NCBI GenBank assembly: GCA_903922535.1
Contig: CAIXUF010000208.1
Span: 1 to 5,706 of the forward strand
DNA length: 5,706 nt
Source: Candidatus Hydrogenedentota bacterium
GTDB lineage: Bacteria > Hydrogenedentota > Hydrogenedentia > Hydrogenedentiales > CAITNO01
Direction: 5' to 3'
Positions 1 to 5,706 of the stretch are shown here, one piece after another. How positions within the stretch are numbered: position 1 is the first letter of the stretch; every line of letters begins with the position of its first letter. Below the pieces are notes generated by a model. The model ran no database searches and was not told where the DNA came from. It saw only the letters and a program-made list of their open reading frames with translations. The translations under genes and the position numbers were made by a program.

Positions 1-210
1 ATCGAGGTCTTCGACCGGGTTTGGGGTGTGCGGCCGCGAGGCAAGCATGCCGGACACCTCCGAAGGTTTGAGCATTTTCGGGCGCATGCGGAGGACGCGG
101 TCTTCTTCCATCTCGATGTCGAGCGTGTCACCCGCATGGAGATGCAGCCGCTCCAGGATGTCTCTGGGAAGGTCAATGTATCCTTCCGGCGTAACCGTCG
201 CTGTCGCCAT
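1..210 (-). CDS. AbrB/MazE-fold antitoxin, N-terminal 70 residues (cut by left window edge)
   Basis: Reading leftwards from the ATG at 210-208 there are 70 open codons with no stop before base 1, so the gene continues outside the window. The protein begins MATATVTPEGYIDLPRDILE and continues through RLHLHAGDTLDIEMEEDRVL to RMRPK. This is the swapped-hairpin SpoVT/AbrB pattern: a beta strand, a glycine turn, a [VI]-x-[LI]-P-x-x-[IV] helix start, an 'AGD' turn, then an acidic strand and a final basic strand. The tail (about residues 46-70: LKPSEVSGMLA..., then NPVEDLD) resembles the toxin-binding arm of VapB-type antitoxins. In this family the domain dimerises, binds its own promoter and neutralises a co-encoded toxin, often a PIN-domain RNase. 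The start is supported by GAGGAG 8 nt upstream of the ATG. The toxin gene is predicted just beyond the left edge; this is inferred, not seen. A stand-alone AbrB-like regulator is the alternative. Confidence 0.85.
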   Translation of the reverse strand, partial: MATATVTPEGYIDLPRDILERLHLHAGDTLDIEMEEDRVLRMRPKMLKPSEVSGMLASRPHTPNPVEDLD

Positions 211-240
211 AAGTGCAACTCCTCATTGTGACCATGCTGA

Positions 241-269
241 ATTCTACTTCATCCAGGCCATAGTGTCCA
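241..269 (-). promoter_or_regulatory. Sigma70-type promoter of the antitoxin gene
   Basis: On the minus strand TGGACA (269-264, five of six matches to TTGACA) is followed after exactly 17 bases by TAGAAT (246-241, five of six matches to TATAAT). Transcription would begin near 234, giving a leader of about 24 bases before the ATG at 210 with the GAGGAG ribosome site inside it. AbrB-type antitoxins usually autoregulate by binding over such a promoter; no clear operator palindrome stands out here. Confidence 0.6.
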
Positions 270-281
270 GAATACGAATAA

Positions 282-470
282 TCATGGGAACGCAACGCCA
301 CCCTGGTCGCGCTGGTGGGGCGCACACAAATCGTTTTCGGTGCGGTTTACGACATCGTCCTGTTCGGCCACATGCCGGACGTCTGGAAGGCCGTTGGCAT
401 TGCCATGATTGCGCTGGGCATCGTGCTGAACGTCATGCAGGGCCGTCGCCCCAATTCGGAGCTGGCCTGA
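282..470 (+). pseudogene. 3' remnant of a DMT/EamA-family permease gene
   Basis: The plus-strand frame ending at TGA 468-470 is open back to TAA 279-281 and encodes 62 residues. They include NATLVALVGRTQIVFGAVYD, then IVLFGHMPDVWKAVG, then IAMIALGIVLNVMQGRR. This is the layout of the last two transmembrane helices of a ten-helix EamA/DMT exporter: the 'llfGe.p....~G~~lI..G~' pattern followed by a basic cytosolic tail. The frame has no early start codon and no ribosome site (first ATG at 372), and a full gene would need about 230 more residues upstream. I therefore read it as a relic of an inner-membrane metabolite transporter. The break lies within about 12 bases of the -35 element of the divergent antitoxin promoter. 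A terminator-like hairpin directly follows the stop, as expected at a genuine gene end. The family call rests on pattern recognition only. Confidence 0.55.
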
Positions 471-475
471 CATCT

Positions 476-517
476 CCCCCTCGCGAACCGGACACGGCAA
501 CGTGGGGGGCTGTTTTG
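476..517 (+). terminator. Rho-independent terminator-like hairpin after the permease remnant
   Basis: CCCCC-T-CG (476-483) can pair with CG-T-GGGGG (501-508) around a T/T mismatch. A smaller CCG/CGG stem (488-490 with 495-497) forms inside the loop, and TGTTTT follows at 511-516. It starts six bases after the TGA at 470 and is correctly oriented to end plus-strand transcription of the former gene. The T run is short, so strength is uncertain. Confidence 0.45.
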
Positions 518-598
518 GCTATGTCCACGTCTTAAAAGGCTTACGTCGTTCCTTCCATGACCAGAAACGCCACTGCGGCGGCACCGTCCGCCGAAAAG

Positions 599-703
599 GA
601 CGGTTCAAATGCCGCGTTTGACGTCTGGAATGCGCCGTTCGCGGTCCCGAATGCTTCATTCGCGGTCCAGAATGAGCCATTTGAGTCCCGGAATTGCACG
701 GTT
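599..703 (+). repeat. Degenerate 21-bp tandem repeat, five units
   Basis: Five adjacent 21-bp units start at 599, 620, 641, 662 and 683. The trinucleotide AAT at unit positions 10-12 is identical in all five, as are positions 1 (G), 17 (C) and 20 (T). The third and fourth units agree at 16 of 21 bases. On the plus strand each unit encodes one heptapeptide: DGSNAAF, DVWNAPF, AVPNASF, AVQNEPF, ESRNCTV, immediately followed by TAA at 704-706. An ATG at 557 in the same frame would give a 49-residue protein (557-706) starting MTRNATAAAPSAEK, but it has no ribosome binding site. It may be a non-coding short-unit repeat of the kind seen in intergenic regions of some GC-rich genomes, or a tiny repeat protein. 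I favour non-coding. It lies in the otherwise gene-free stretch 471-777. Confidence 0.65.
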
Positions 704-714
704 TAAGCCTGAAG

Positions 715-734
715 AACAACGCTTCGCGCCTGTT
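715..734 (-). terminator. Weak hairpin downstream of the second FadL-like gene
   Basis: Read on the minus strand, AACA (734-731) and GCGC (729-726) can pair with GCGT and TGTT (722-715) around a GAA loop, with one bulged G at 730. TTGTTCTTC overlaps and follows the right arm, giving a poor T tract. The hairpin lies 44-63 bases after the stop at 778, a reasonable place to end the transporter transcript. The stem is short, so this is tentative. Confidence 0.3.
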
Positions 735-777
735 TTGATCTGAAATCGGCGTGCTTCCCCCCCGCTGCGGCCGCCGC

Positions 778-1983
778 TCAGAAGGTGAAAGTCCCGCCCA
801 GCACAAAGGTGGTGACCTCGGCGGTGTACTTCTCCGAACCCCAGATTCCCCGGCGCACCTTGTTGCTGCCCCCACCCCGGGTCACACCGGCATCGACGGT
901 GAGGCACTCGGCAAGCCTGCACGACACCCCCAGGCCCAGGGCCCGGCCGGGCGTGTCGGGCATGAGCGTGCTCATGGTCTTGTCCGGAATGGACTGGCTG
1001 AGCATTCCGGCGCTGGCCCGGAGCGTCCACGTGTCATTGACTTTCCAGGCCGCACCAATGCGGGCACCCTGGCCGTCTTTCCAGGCCAGCATTTCGGACT
1101 TGCGCAGCGGAAGCCGGTCAAAATCAAGGACCAGCGCGTTGGGCGTCTTGGAGTAGTTCCAGAAATGGTAGTCAAACGCCAGCACGAGACGGTCGGTCAG
1201 GCGCCGGGTCACCCCAAAATCGAAGCGCGACGGAAAGACGGCGGACAGGGTGAAATCGTCCCGGAGTTGCAGCGGACCGCGCAGGATTTTCGATTCGCCC
1301 GCCATATGCGCGGCGAGCGCGCTGGTCCAGTTCACGCCGAGGGTCCAGTCGTTGTCGGGCTTCCACATAACGCCCACGCCGCCACCCAGGCCGAAACCGC
1401 GGGCCGCGTTGTCCGTGTAGACGGGCAGGCAGACGCCGCCGACAGTCAGCGGCGCGCGGTAGGCAAACTCCGCCATGCCGATGTTGAGCGCGATGCCGGC
1501 ATACCATTGGTCGGACAGGCGCACGGCCAGCGACGGGGAAAGCCGCAGCAGCGCCAGCAGGGTGGCCGTGTCATAGCCCAACTGGTCCGGATTGTGGGCA
1601 AACGCCGAGCCCAACCCAAAGGGGACCTTGAGATCGACGCCCACGGCGCCCCAGTCGCCCAGCGGTTCACCGTATTGGACGTAGGGCATGGGATGCACGG
1701 AAGTGGAGGACCGCGTCTTGCGCCCGGCGGGCGATTCATGGGTGAAGGCGGGGCTTACCGCCTCCACGGCGGCCTCGGCCCAGGGACGGGTCAACTGGAT
1801 CTTGGCCGCGTAATTGGAGGGGATCTCAAACCCGTCGGGATCGGCGCCGACGCTGATGTCGCGGGCGCCGATGGCCTGGCTCCGGCACAGCGCTCCGCCC
1901 CAGGCCGGCGGGGCGGCAATCAAGAGGATTGCGGCCAGCGCCGAACCGATGCTATAACGGATGAGTTTCCGCCTGTCGCGCAT
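778..1983 (-). CDS. FadL/OmpP1-type outer-membrane transport protein, second paralogue
   Basis: The product is a 401-residue beta-barrel protein, inferred to carry a hydrophobic compound across the outer membrane. It starts with a basic n-region (MRDRRKLIR), a hydrophobic core (SALAAILLIAAPPA) and a signal-peptidase site near AWG/GAL. The rest is alternating amphipathic strands ending in TFTF, the terminal Phe recognised by the Bam machinery. FadL-like segments include FPSRFDFGVTRRLTDRL, FDYHFWNYSKTPN, and the late strand containing WTLRASAGMLSQSIPD. About half of the first 150 mature residues match the upstream paralogue without gaps, e.g. both have NPxQLGYDT and DPDG. Two ATGs are adjacent; GGGAG lies only 2 nt from the first (1986) but 5 nt from the second (1983), so I chose the second. 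It lies 24 bp after the first paralogue and is probably cotranscribed. The substrate is unknown. Confidence 0.8.
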   Translation of the reverse strand: MRDRRKLIRYSIGSALAAILLIAAPPAWGGALCRSQAIGARDISVGADPDGFEIPSNYAAKIQLTRPWAEAAVEAVSPAFTHESPAGRKTRSSTSVHPMPYVQYGEPLGDWGAVGVDLKVPFGLGSAFAHNPDQLGYDTATLLALLRLSPSLAVRLSDQWYAGIALNIGMAEFAYRAPLTVGGVCLPVYTDNAARGFGLGGGVGVMWKPDNDWTLGVNWTSALAAHMAGESKILRGPLQLRDDFTLSAVFPSRFDFGVTRRLTDRLVLAFDYHFWNYSKTPNALVLDFDRLPLRKSEMLAWKDGQGARIGAAWKVNDTWTLRASAGMLSQSIPDKTMSTLMPDTPGRALGLGVSCRLAECLTVDAGVTRGGGSNKVRRGIWGSEKYTAEVTTFVLGGTFTF

Positions 1984-1992
1984 CATGGCTCC

Positions 1993-2009
1993 CGACGCGG
2001 CCGCCGTCG
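1993..2009. promoter_or_regulatory. GC-rich inverted repeat between the two FadL-like genes
   Basis: CGACG (1993-1997) and CGTCG (2005-2009) form a 5-bp stem around a 7-base GC loop in the 24-bp gap between the two transporter genes. Its edge touches the GGGAG ribosome binding site (1993-1989 on the minus strand). It could partly mask that site and couple translation of the second gene to the first, or it may be incidental GC-rich sequence. Confidence 0.3.
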
Positions 2010-2010
2010 C

Positions 2011-3237
2011 TTAGAAATTGAAATTGCCCGCGACCGCAAAGGTGGTGATGGCGGCCGTGTATTTCTCTTCGCCCAAAATGCCCTTGTCCACGTCATTCTT
2101 GCCCCAGCCGTGGGTGACGCTGGCATCCAGCGTGAAGGTGTCTGTGAATTTGTAGGAGGTTCCCGCCGTGACGTCCACCCCGGGGGTGTCCATCGTGAGC
2201 GTGTTCACCTTGTCGTCGGGAATGGCCTGGGTCATGTAGCCCGTGCCGCCGCGAATCGTCCAGCGGTCCGTAACCTTGTAGCTCGCGCCGATGTTCACCG
2301 TGATGTCGTCTTTCCAGTCGAGCGAGTTGGTCTTGTTGATCCCCAGCTTCTTGAATTTCAGCGTCATGTCATTGGGGGTTTCCGAATAGTTCACAAAGTA
2401 GCAGTTGCCCGTCAGCAGCAGCCGGTCCGTCAGTTTCCAGGCCACCGCCGCATCGAGCCGTGACGGGAAGGTGAAGGCGCTGTCAAAATCGTCGCGTATG
2501 CCAAAGGGGCCAAGCCAGATGGTCGAGCGCCCGTCAAGATGGGCCTTTACGGAACTCATCCAGTTTAGACCAGCCGTCACGCCGCTGTCGAATTCATAGG
2601 TGGCGCCAAAGCCAATCCCCAGTCCAAAACCGTAGGCGGTGTTGTCCGTGTAGATGGGCAGCGGGTGGCGGTCGATGTCGAAGGGCGCCTTGTACAGAAA
2701 CTGGGCCATGCCGAGAATCAGGCCGCTGCCCAGCGAGAGGTGGTCGGTCACTTTTGCCGCCAGCGAGGGCACCGTGCTGACCGTGGCAATCATCGTCTCG
2801 GTGTCGTAGCCAAGCTGCTGCGGGTTGTTGTTGAACTTGCTGCCCAGACCGTAGGTTGTCTGCACGCCCATGCCGAAGGCGAGCCAGTCGTTGAGCGGTT
2901 GGCCGTACTGAAGATAGGGCATGAGGGCAATGGCGGTGGCGGAGCTGATCTTCTTGCCGTAGGTCGTTGTGTAGGTAAAGTGGGGGCTGACAACCTCCAG
3001 GGTCGCGTCCGTCCAGGTGCCCGTCAACTGCGTCCTCGCGGCCAGGTTGTCCTGAAGCTTCAGTCCATCAGGATCCCCGCCGAGACCGATGTCCCGCGTG
3101 CCCACCGCCGCAGGCCGGTTCAAGGCCCCCCCCCACGCCATCGACGATACGGCAAGAACGAGCACTGCAACCGCAAGACAACGAAAGGGAGGCGCTGCAC
3201 AGGACATGGGGAGGTATTCCGAGGACGCGAGGCCCAT
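2011..3237 (-). CDS. FadL/OmpP1-type outer-membrane transport protein, first paralogue
   Basis: The product is a predicted outer-membrane beta-barrel, about 408 residues, for uptake of a hydrophobic solute. An N-terminal hydrophobic segment (CLAVAVLVLAVSSMA) ends at AWG/GAL. Many amphipathic strands follow, including FPSRLDAAVAWKLTDRLLLT and NCYFVNYSETPN, a pattern typical of the FadL barrel, and the chain ends FNF. The usual N-terminal NPA hatch motif is missing; TRDIGLGGDPDG takes that region. Three starts are possible. GTG 3270 has no evident ribosome site. ATG 3237 has GGAGG 11 nt upstream. ATG 3207 has no ribosome site but gives the most normal signal-peptide length (about 26 residues). 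I chose 3237 on the ribosome site, with 3207 nearly as likely. The gene follows sdhB after a gap holding promoter-like sequences, and a tandem paralogue follows it. The substrate cannot be read from the sequence. Confidence 0.82.
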   Translation of the reverse strand: MGLASSEYLPMSCAAPPFRCLAVAVLVLAVSSMAWGGALNRPAAVGTRDIGLGGDPDGLKLQDNLAARTQLTGTWTDATLEVVSPHFTYTTTYGKKISSATAIALMPYLQYGQPLNDWLAFGMGVQTTYGLGSKFNNNPQQLGYDTETMIATVSTVPSLAAKVTDHLSLGSGLILGMAQFLYKAPFDIDRHPLPIYTDNTAYGFGLGIGFGATYEFDSGVTAGLNWMSSVKAHLDGRSTIWLGPFGIRDDFDSAFTFPSRLDAAVAWKLTDRLLLTGNCYFVNYSETPNDMTLKFKKLGINKTNSLDWKDDITVNIGASYKVTDRWTIRGGTGYMTQAIPDDKVNTLTMDTPGVDVTAGTSYKFTDTFTLDASVTHGWGKNDVDKGILGEEKYTAAITTFAVAGNFNF

Positions 3238-3299
3238 AATTCGAACCGCCTCCGTCCCCAAGCCTGCCACGCTGCCATACTCGCAAGACGGTCCGACCT

Positions 3300-3327
3300 T
3301 TTACATGAACCTGCCCTTGAATTTCAA
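3300..3327 (-). promoter_or_regulatory. Candidate promoter P1 for the FadL-like gene pair
   Basis: On the minus strand TTGAAA (3327-3322, five of six matches) is followed after 16 bases by TGTAAA (3305-3300, four of six matches). The position, about 55-60 bases before the ATG at 3237, is suitable. The -35 element lies inside a perfect palindrome (3316-3328), a typical placement for repressor or activator sites. No transcription data are available. Confidence 0.35.
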
Positions 3328-3328
3328 G
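3316..3328. promoter_or_regulatory. Palindromic operator-like site over the candidate -35
   Basis: CTTGAA-T-TTCAAG is a perfect 13-bp palindrome with 6-bp arms. It covers the whole TTGAAA element of the nearer candidate promoter of the transporter genes. The size fits a small dimeric DNA-binding regulator, but I cannot name one. Confidence 0.35.
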
Positions 3329-3346
3329 TATTACGTGAAGTTCTGG

Positions 3347-3396
3347 TTTCACAGGCGCAGGCAACAGGGTATACTATTGCCGTATTTCTTGTGAAA
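3347..3396. repeat. TTTCACA inverted repeat in the transporter leader
   Basis: TTTCACA at 3347-3353 and its exact complement TGTGAAA at 3390-3396 face each other across 36 bases. A further GTGAA at 3335-3339 pairs with TTCAC at 3348-3352. The arms flank the -10 region of a second candidate promoter. Either a pair of regulator half-sites or chance is possible; the arms are only 7 bp. Confidence 0.3.
3368..3395 (-). promoter_or_regulatory. Candidate promoter P2 for the FadL-like gene pair
   Basis: On the minus strand TTCACA (3395-3390, five of six matches to TTGACA) precedes TATACC (3373-3368, four of six matches to TATAAT) by 16 bases. It begins only 27 bases past the sdhB stop and would give a leader of about 125 bases. 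I see no intrinsic terminator between sdhB and this point, so read-through from the sdh operon is also possible. Confidence 0.3.
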
Positions 3397-3421
3397 TCAG
3401 TGCAATCCTCGAAATGCCCTG

Positions 3422-4183
3422 TTATTTTATCCCCGCCAGCGCGCGCAGGTATTCGCGGTTCATAATCGTGATGTTTTCCACCTTCACCTGCTTGGGGCAG
3501 GACGCCTCGCACTCGTAGTGCTTGGAGCAACTACCGAATCCCTCGGCATCCATCTGCCGTACCATGGCCACCACGCGCTCGTTGCGCTCCGGATGGCCTT
3601 GCGGCAGTTTGCAGAGCTGGGTAATCTTGGCGGAGGTGAACAGGCTCGCCGAGGCGTTGGGGCATGCGGCCACGCAGGCGCCACAGCCGATGCAGGCCGC
3701 GGCATCCATGGCGCGCTCGGCATCGTCGCGGCGCACGGGGATGGTGTGGGCTTCAGGCGCCTGTCCGGTGCGCACGGACACGTAACCGCCCGCCTGGATG
3801 ATGCGGTCCAACGCCGAACGGTCCACGACCAGATCCTTGATGACAGGAAACGGTTTTGCGCGAAACGGCTCGATGATGATGGTGTCGCCGTCCTTGAACG
3901 AGCGCATGTGCAACTGGCACAGCGTTGTCGCGGCGCGCGGGCCGTGGGCCTGCCCGTTGACCACCGCGCCGCAGGAGCCGCAAATGCCCTCACGGCAGTC
4001 GTGGTCAAAGGAAATGGGTTCCTCGCCCGCCTTTTCCAAGCCCGCATTGATCACGTCAAGCATCTCCAGAAAAGAGATGTCCTTGGACACATCCTTTGCG
4101 GAATACACCGCAAAGCGGCCCTTGGCACCGGCGCTCTTCTGCCGCCACACTTTGAGCGTCACGTTGATCGTTCCGCCGTCCAT
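3422..4183 (-). CDS. sdhB: Succinate dehydrogenase/fumarate reductase iron-sulfur subunit
   Basis: SdhB passes electrons from the flavoprotein FAD to quinone through three clusters at the cytoplasmic membrane face. With the ATG start (253 residues) the [2Fe-2S] ligands are C63, C68 and C71 (in CREGICGSC) and C89. The ferredoxin-like domain has C164, C167, C170 and C174 ([11 protein letters not shown]), then C219, C225 and C229 ([12 protein letters not shown]). By family comparison C164/167/170/229 hold [4Fe-4S] and C174/219/225 hold [3Fe-4S]. All ligands are present and the length is normal. [14 protein letters not shown] resembles Bacteroidetes/Chlamydiae-type enzymes. The sdhA stop and this ATG overlap as TGATG, with AGGAG 9 nt upstream; GTG at 4186 directly before the ATG is the alternative start, with AGGAG 6 nt away. 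This spacing implies translational coupling with sdhA. Membrane anchors are expected upstream of sdhA, off-window. Confidence 0.96.
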   Translation of the reverse strand: MDGGTINVTLKVWRQKSAGAKGRFAVYSAKDVSKDISFLEMLDVINAGLEKAGEEPISFDHDCREGICGSCGAVVNGQAHGPRAATTLCQLHMRSFKDGDTIIIEPFRAKPFPVIKDLVVDRSALDRIIQAGGYVSVRTGQAPEAHTIPVRRDDAERAMDAAACIGCGACVAACPNASASLFTSAKITQLCKLPQGHPERNERVVAMVRQMDAEGFGSCSKHYECEASCPKQVKVENITIMNREYLRALAGIK

Positions 4184-5706
4184 CACTTGTAACTCCTCTG
4201 CATCAAATGCACTTCCTCGAAGTTCAGCGGCTCCTCATTGCGCACGGGCGTGTGGTCCGGACCCGCATACTCCCACGCGGCCACATGGCAGAAGTTGTCG
4301 TCGTCGCGCCTGGCCTCGCCCTCCTGCGTCTGCGACTCTTCCCGGAAATGGCCGCCGCAGGACTCGGTCCGCTCCAGCGCGTCACGCACCAGGAGTTCGG
4401 CAAACTCCAGGAAGTCGGCCGCGCGCAGCGCGCGTTCCAAGACCTGGTTGAAGTCTCCGGGCTCGCCCGGCACGTTCACGTTGCTCCAGAATTGTTCGCG
4501 GATCTCGGGTATCTTCGCCAGCGCCTCGCGCAGCCCGGCGTCGTTGCGGCCCATGCCGCACTTGTTCCAAAGCAGCAGTCCAAGTTCACGGTGGATGTCG
4601 TTGACCGTGCGCTTGCCGCGCGTTTTCATCAGCCGGTCAATGCGGGCCTTGGCGTCCTTTTCCGCCGCCTTCGCCTCAGGCGCGTCCGGTGTGACCTTCG
4701 CGGGCCCGGCCTGCGCCAGATAGTCGCCAATGGTGTAGGGGATAACAAAATAGCCGTCGGCCAGCCCCTGCATGAGCGCGCTCGCGCCGAGCCGGTTGGC
4801 GCCGTGGTCGGAGAAGTTCGCCTCGCCGAGCACGTGCAGTCCGGGAATGGTGCTCATGAGGTTGTAGTCCACCCACAGGCCGCCCATGGAATAGTGAACG
4901 GCCGGGAAGATGCACATGGGCCGTTTGTAGGGGTCTTCGTCCACGATCCGCTCGTACATCTCGAACAGGTTGCCGTACTTCTCCTCAATGGACGCCTTGC
5001 CGTCGCGGGCGAGCGCATCGCGGAAATCGAGAAAGACCGCGTCGCCGCCCTCAACACCGCGTCCCGCATCGCACACGGCCTTGGCATTGCGCGAGGCCAC
5101 GTCGCGGGGCACGAGATTTCCGAAGCTGGGGTATTTCTCCTCCAAGTAATAGTCGCGCTCGTTCTCGGGTATTTGATCCGCCGGACGCCGGTCGCCGGCC
5201 TTGCGGGGCACCCAAATGCGCCCGTCATTGCGCAGGCTCTCGCTCATGAGCGTGAGCTTGGACTGCAAGTCGCCGTGGACAGGTATACAGGTTGGGTGAA
5301 TCTGCGTGTAGCACGGATTGGCCATGCAGGCGCCGCGCTTGTAGGCCTGCCAGGCGGCGGACACGTTGCAGGTCTTGCCGTTGGTGGACAGGTAGAAGAC
5401 ATTGCTGTAGCCGCCCGTGGCAAGCACCACCGCGTCGCCGGTGTGCGACTCCAGCGAACCCGTGATCAGGTTGCGGCAGACGATGCCGACGGCACGGCCG
5501 TCAACCACGATCAGGTCCATCATCTCGCGCCGGGGAAAGAGCTTGACACGGCCGTTGGCGCTTTCCTTCATGAGTGCGCCGTAGGCGCCCAGCAGCAGTT
5601 GCTGGCCCGTCTGCCCGCGCGCGTAAAAGGTGCGCGACACCTGCGCACCGCCGAAGGAGCGGTTGTCGAGATAGCCGCCGTATTCGCGCGCGAAGGGCAC
5701 GCCCTG
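4183..5706 (-). CDS. sdhA: Succinate dehydrogenase/fumarate reductase flavoprotein subunit (N-terminus cut by right edge)
   Basis: This is the FAD subunit that oxidises succinate to fumarate (TCA cycle, complex II) or runs the reverse reaction. The frame is open from 5706 to TGA at 4185-4183, giving 507 residues. About 130 N-terminal residues, including the Rossmann GxGxxG and the FAD-linking His, should lie outside. Visible elements, in fragment numbering: [20 protein letters not shown] (about 18-37), HPT (137-139) in the capping domain, VPRDVASR (199-206) with the presumed proton-shuttle Arg, AVHYSMGG (269-276) with the substrate-binding His, and [11 protein letters not shown] (301-311) contacting FAD. 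The end has [20 protein letters not shown] and closes [15 protein letters not shown], typical of the Bacteroidetes-like SdhA type rather than the E. coli type. It overlaps sdhB by one base. The reaction direction cannot be told from sequence. Confidence 0.96.
   Translation of the reverse strand, partial: QGVPFAREYGGYLDNRSFGGAQVSRTFYARGQTGQQLLLGAYGALMKESANGRVKLFPRREMMDLIVVDGRAVGIVCRNLITGSLESHTGDAVVLATGGYSNVFYLSTNGKTCNVSAAWQAYKRGACMANPCYTQIHPTCIPVHGDLQSKLTLMSESLRNDGRIWVPRKAGDRRPADQIPENERDYYLEEKYPSFGNLVPRDVASRNAKAVCDAGRGVEGGDAVFLDFRDALARDGKASIEEKYGNLFEMYERIVDEDPYKRPMCIFPAVHYSMGGLWVDYNLMSTIPGLHVLGEANFSDHGANRLGASALMQGLADGYFVIPYTIGDYLAQAGPAKVTPDAPEAKAAEKDAKARIDRLMKTRGKRTVNDIHRELGLLLWNKCGMGRNDAGLREALAKIPEIREQFWSNVNVPGEPGDFNQVLERALRAADFLEFAELLVRDALERTESCGGHFREESQTQEGEARRDDDNFCHVAAWEYAGPDHTPVRNEEPLNFEEVHLMQRSYK

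Noticed and set aside
26..535. 169-codon plus-strand frame starting near the left edge
   Set aside because: It is antisense to the antitoxin gene and then out of frame with the permease remnant. The composition is Arg/Ser/His-rich without domain features.
599..703. Possible CRISPR array
   Set aside because: The 21-bp units are directly adjacent, degenerate and without spacers, and no cas gene is present.
519..1030. Minus-strand frames crossing the end of the second FadL-like gene
   Set aside because: They overlap the real gene in other frames; their repeated SGPRxxH pattern is only the 21-bp repeat read on the other strand.
1870..1983. Possible lipoprotein signal (GALC) in the second FadL-like protein
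   Set aside because: The residues before the cysteine are G-A-L, which do not fit the L-[AS]-[GA]-C lipobox. The paralogue has Asn there, and both carry ordinary signal-peptide ends at AWG/GAL.
751..2463. 570-codon open frame on the plus strand
   Set aside because: It lies entirely antisense to the two FadL-like genes, has low-complexity Gly/Arg/His/Val-rich composition and no recognisable domain. Long antisense frames are expected in GC-rich coding DNA.
2665..3465. 266-codon plus-strand open frame across the transporter leader
   Set aside because: It is antisense to the first FadL-like gene and the end of sdhB, with no ribosome site or domain pattern.
3518..4192. 224-codon plus-strand open frame opposite sdhB
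   Set aside because: It mirrors the intact sdhB gene, whose cysteine motifs are complete; the antisense translation shows no family features.

Overview
This is a GC-rich stretch of a Gram-negative bacterial genome. The outer-membrane barrel proteins imply a diderm. The succinate dehydrogenase subunits resemble the type found in Bacteroidetes, Chlamydiae and related lineages rather than the proteobacterial type. I cannot assign a phylum; a PVC-group or Hydrogenedentota-like genome would fit, but that is a guess. Every intact gene lies on the minus strand.

Right half (3422-5706): the 3' part of an sdhA-like flavoprotein gene, cut by the window edge, runs directly into a complete sdhB iron-sulfur gene with overlapping stop and start codons. 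Together they encode the soluble catalytic dimer of succinate dehydrogenase/fumarate reductase. The membrane anchor gene (sdhC) is expected beyond the right edge. Middle (778-3421): a leader of about 180 bp with two candidate promoters and two inverted repeats precedes two tandem, paralogous FadL/OmpP1-type outer-membrane transporter genes 24 bp apart. They probably form a transcription unit for uptake of a hydrophobic substrate. Both lack the NPA signature of classical FadL and share their own motif instead.

Left part (1-777) is a patchwork of small items: the start of an AbrB/MazE-fold antitoxin gene running off the left edge, with a near-consensus promoter and strong ribosome binding site; a 5'-truncated relic of a DMT/EamA permease on the plus strand that still has its stop codon and a terminator-like hairpin; a degenerate 21-bp tandem repeat encoding an NAxF-like heptapeptide; and a weak hairpin downstream of the second transporter gene. 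This looks like an accessory junction where a toxin-antitoxin module abuts a broken gene.

I see no CRISPR array, tRNA, rRNA or insertion sequence. The most interesting leads are the truncated permease beside the antitoxin promoter, the phase-preserving 21-bp repeat, and the palindrome lying on a candidate -35 element of the transporter pair. None of these amounts to a clear new system on this sequence alone.
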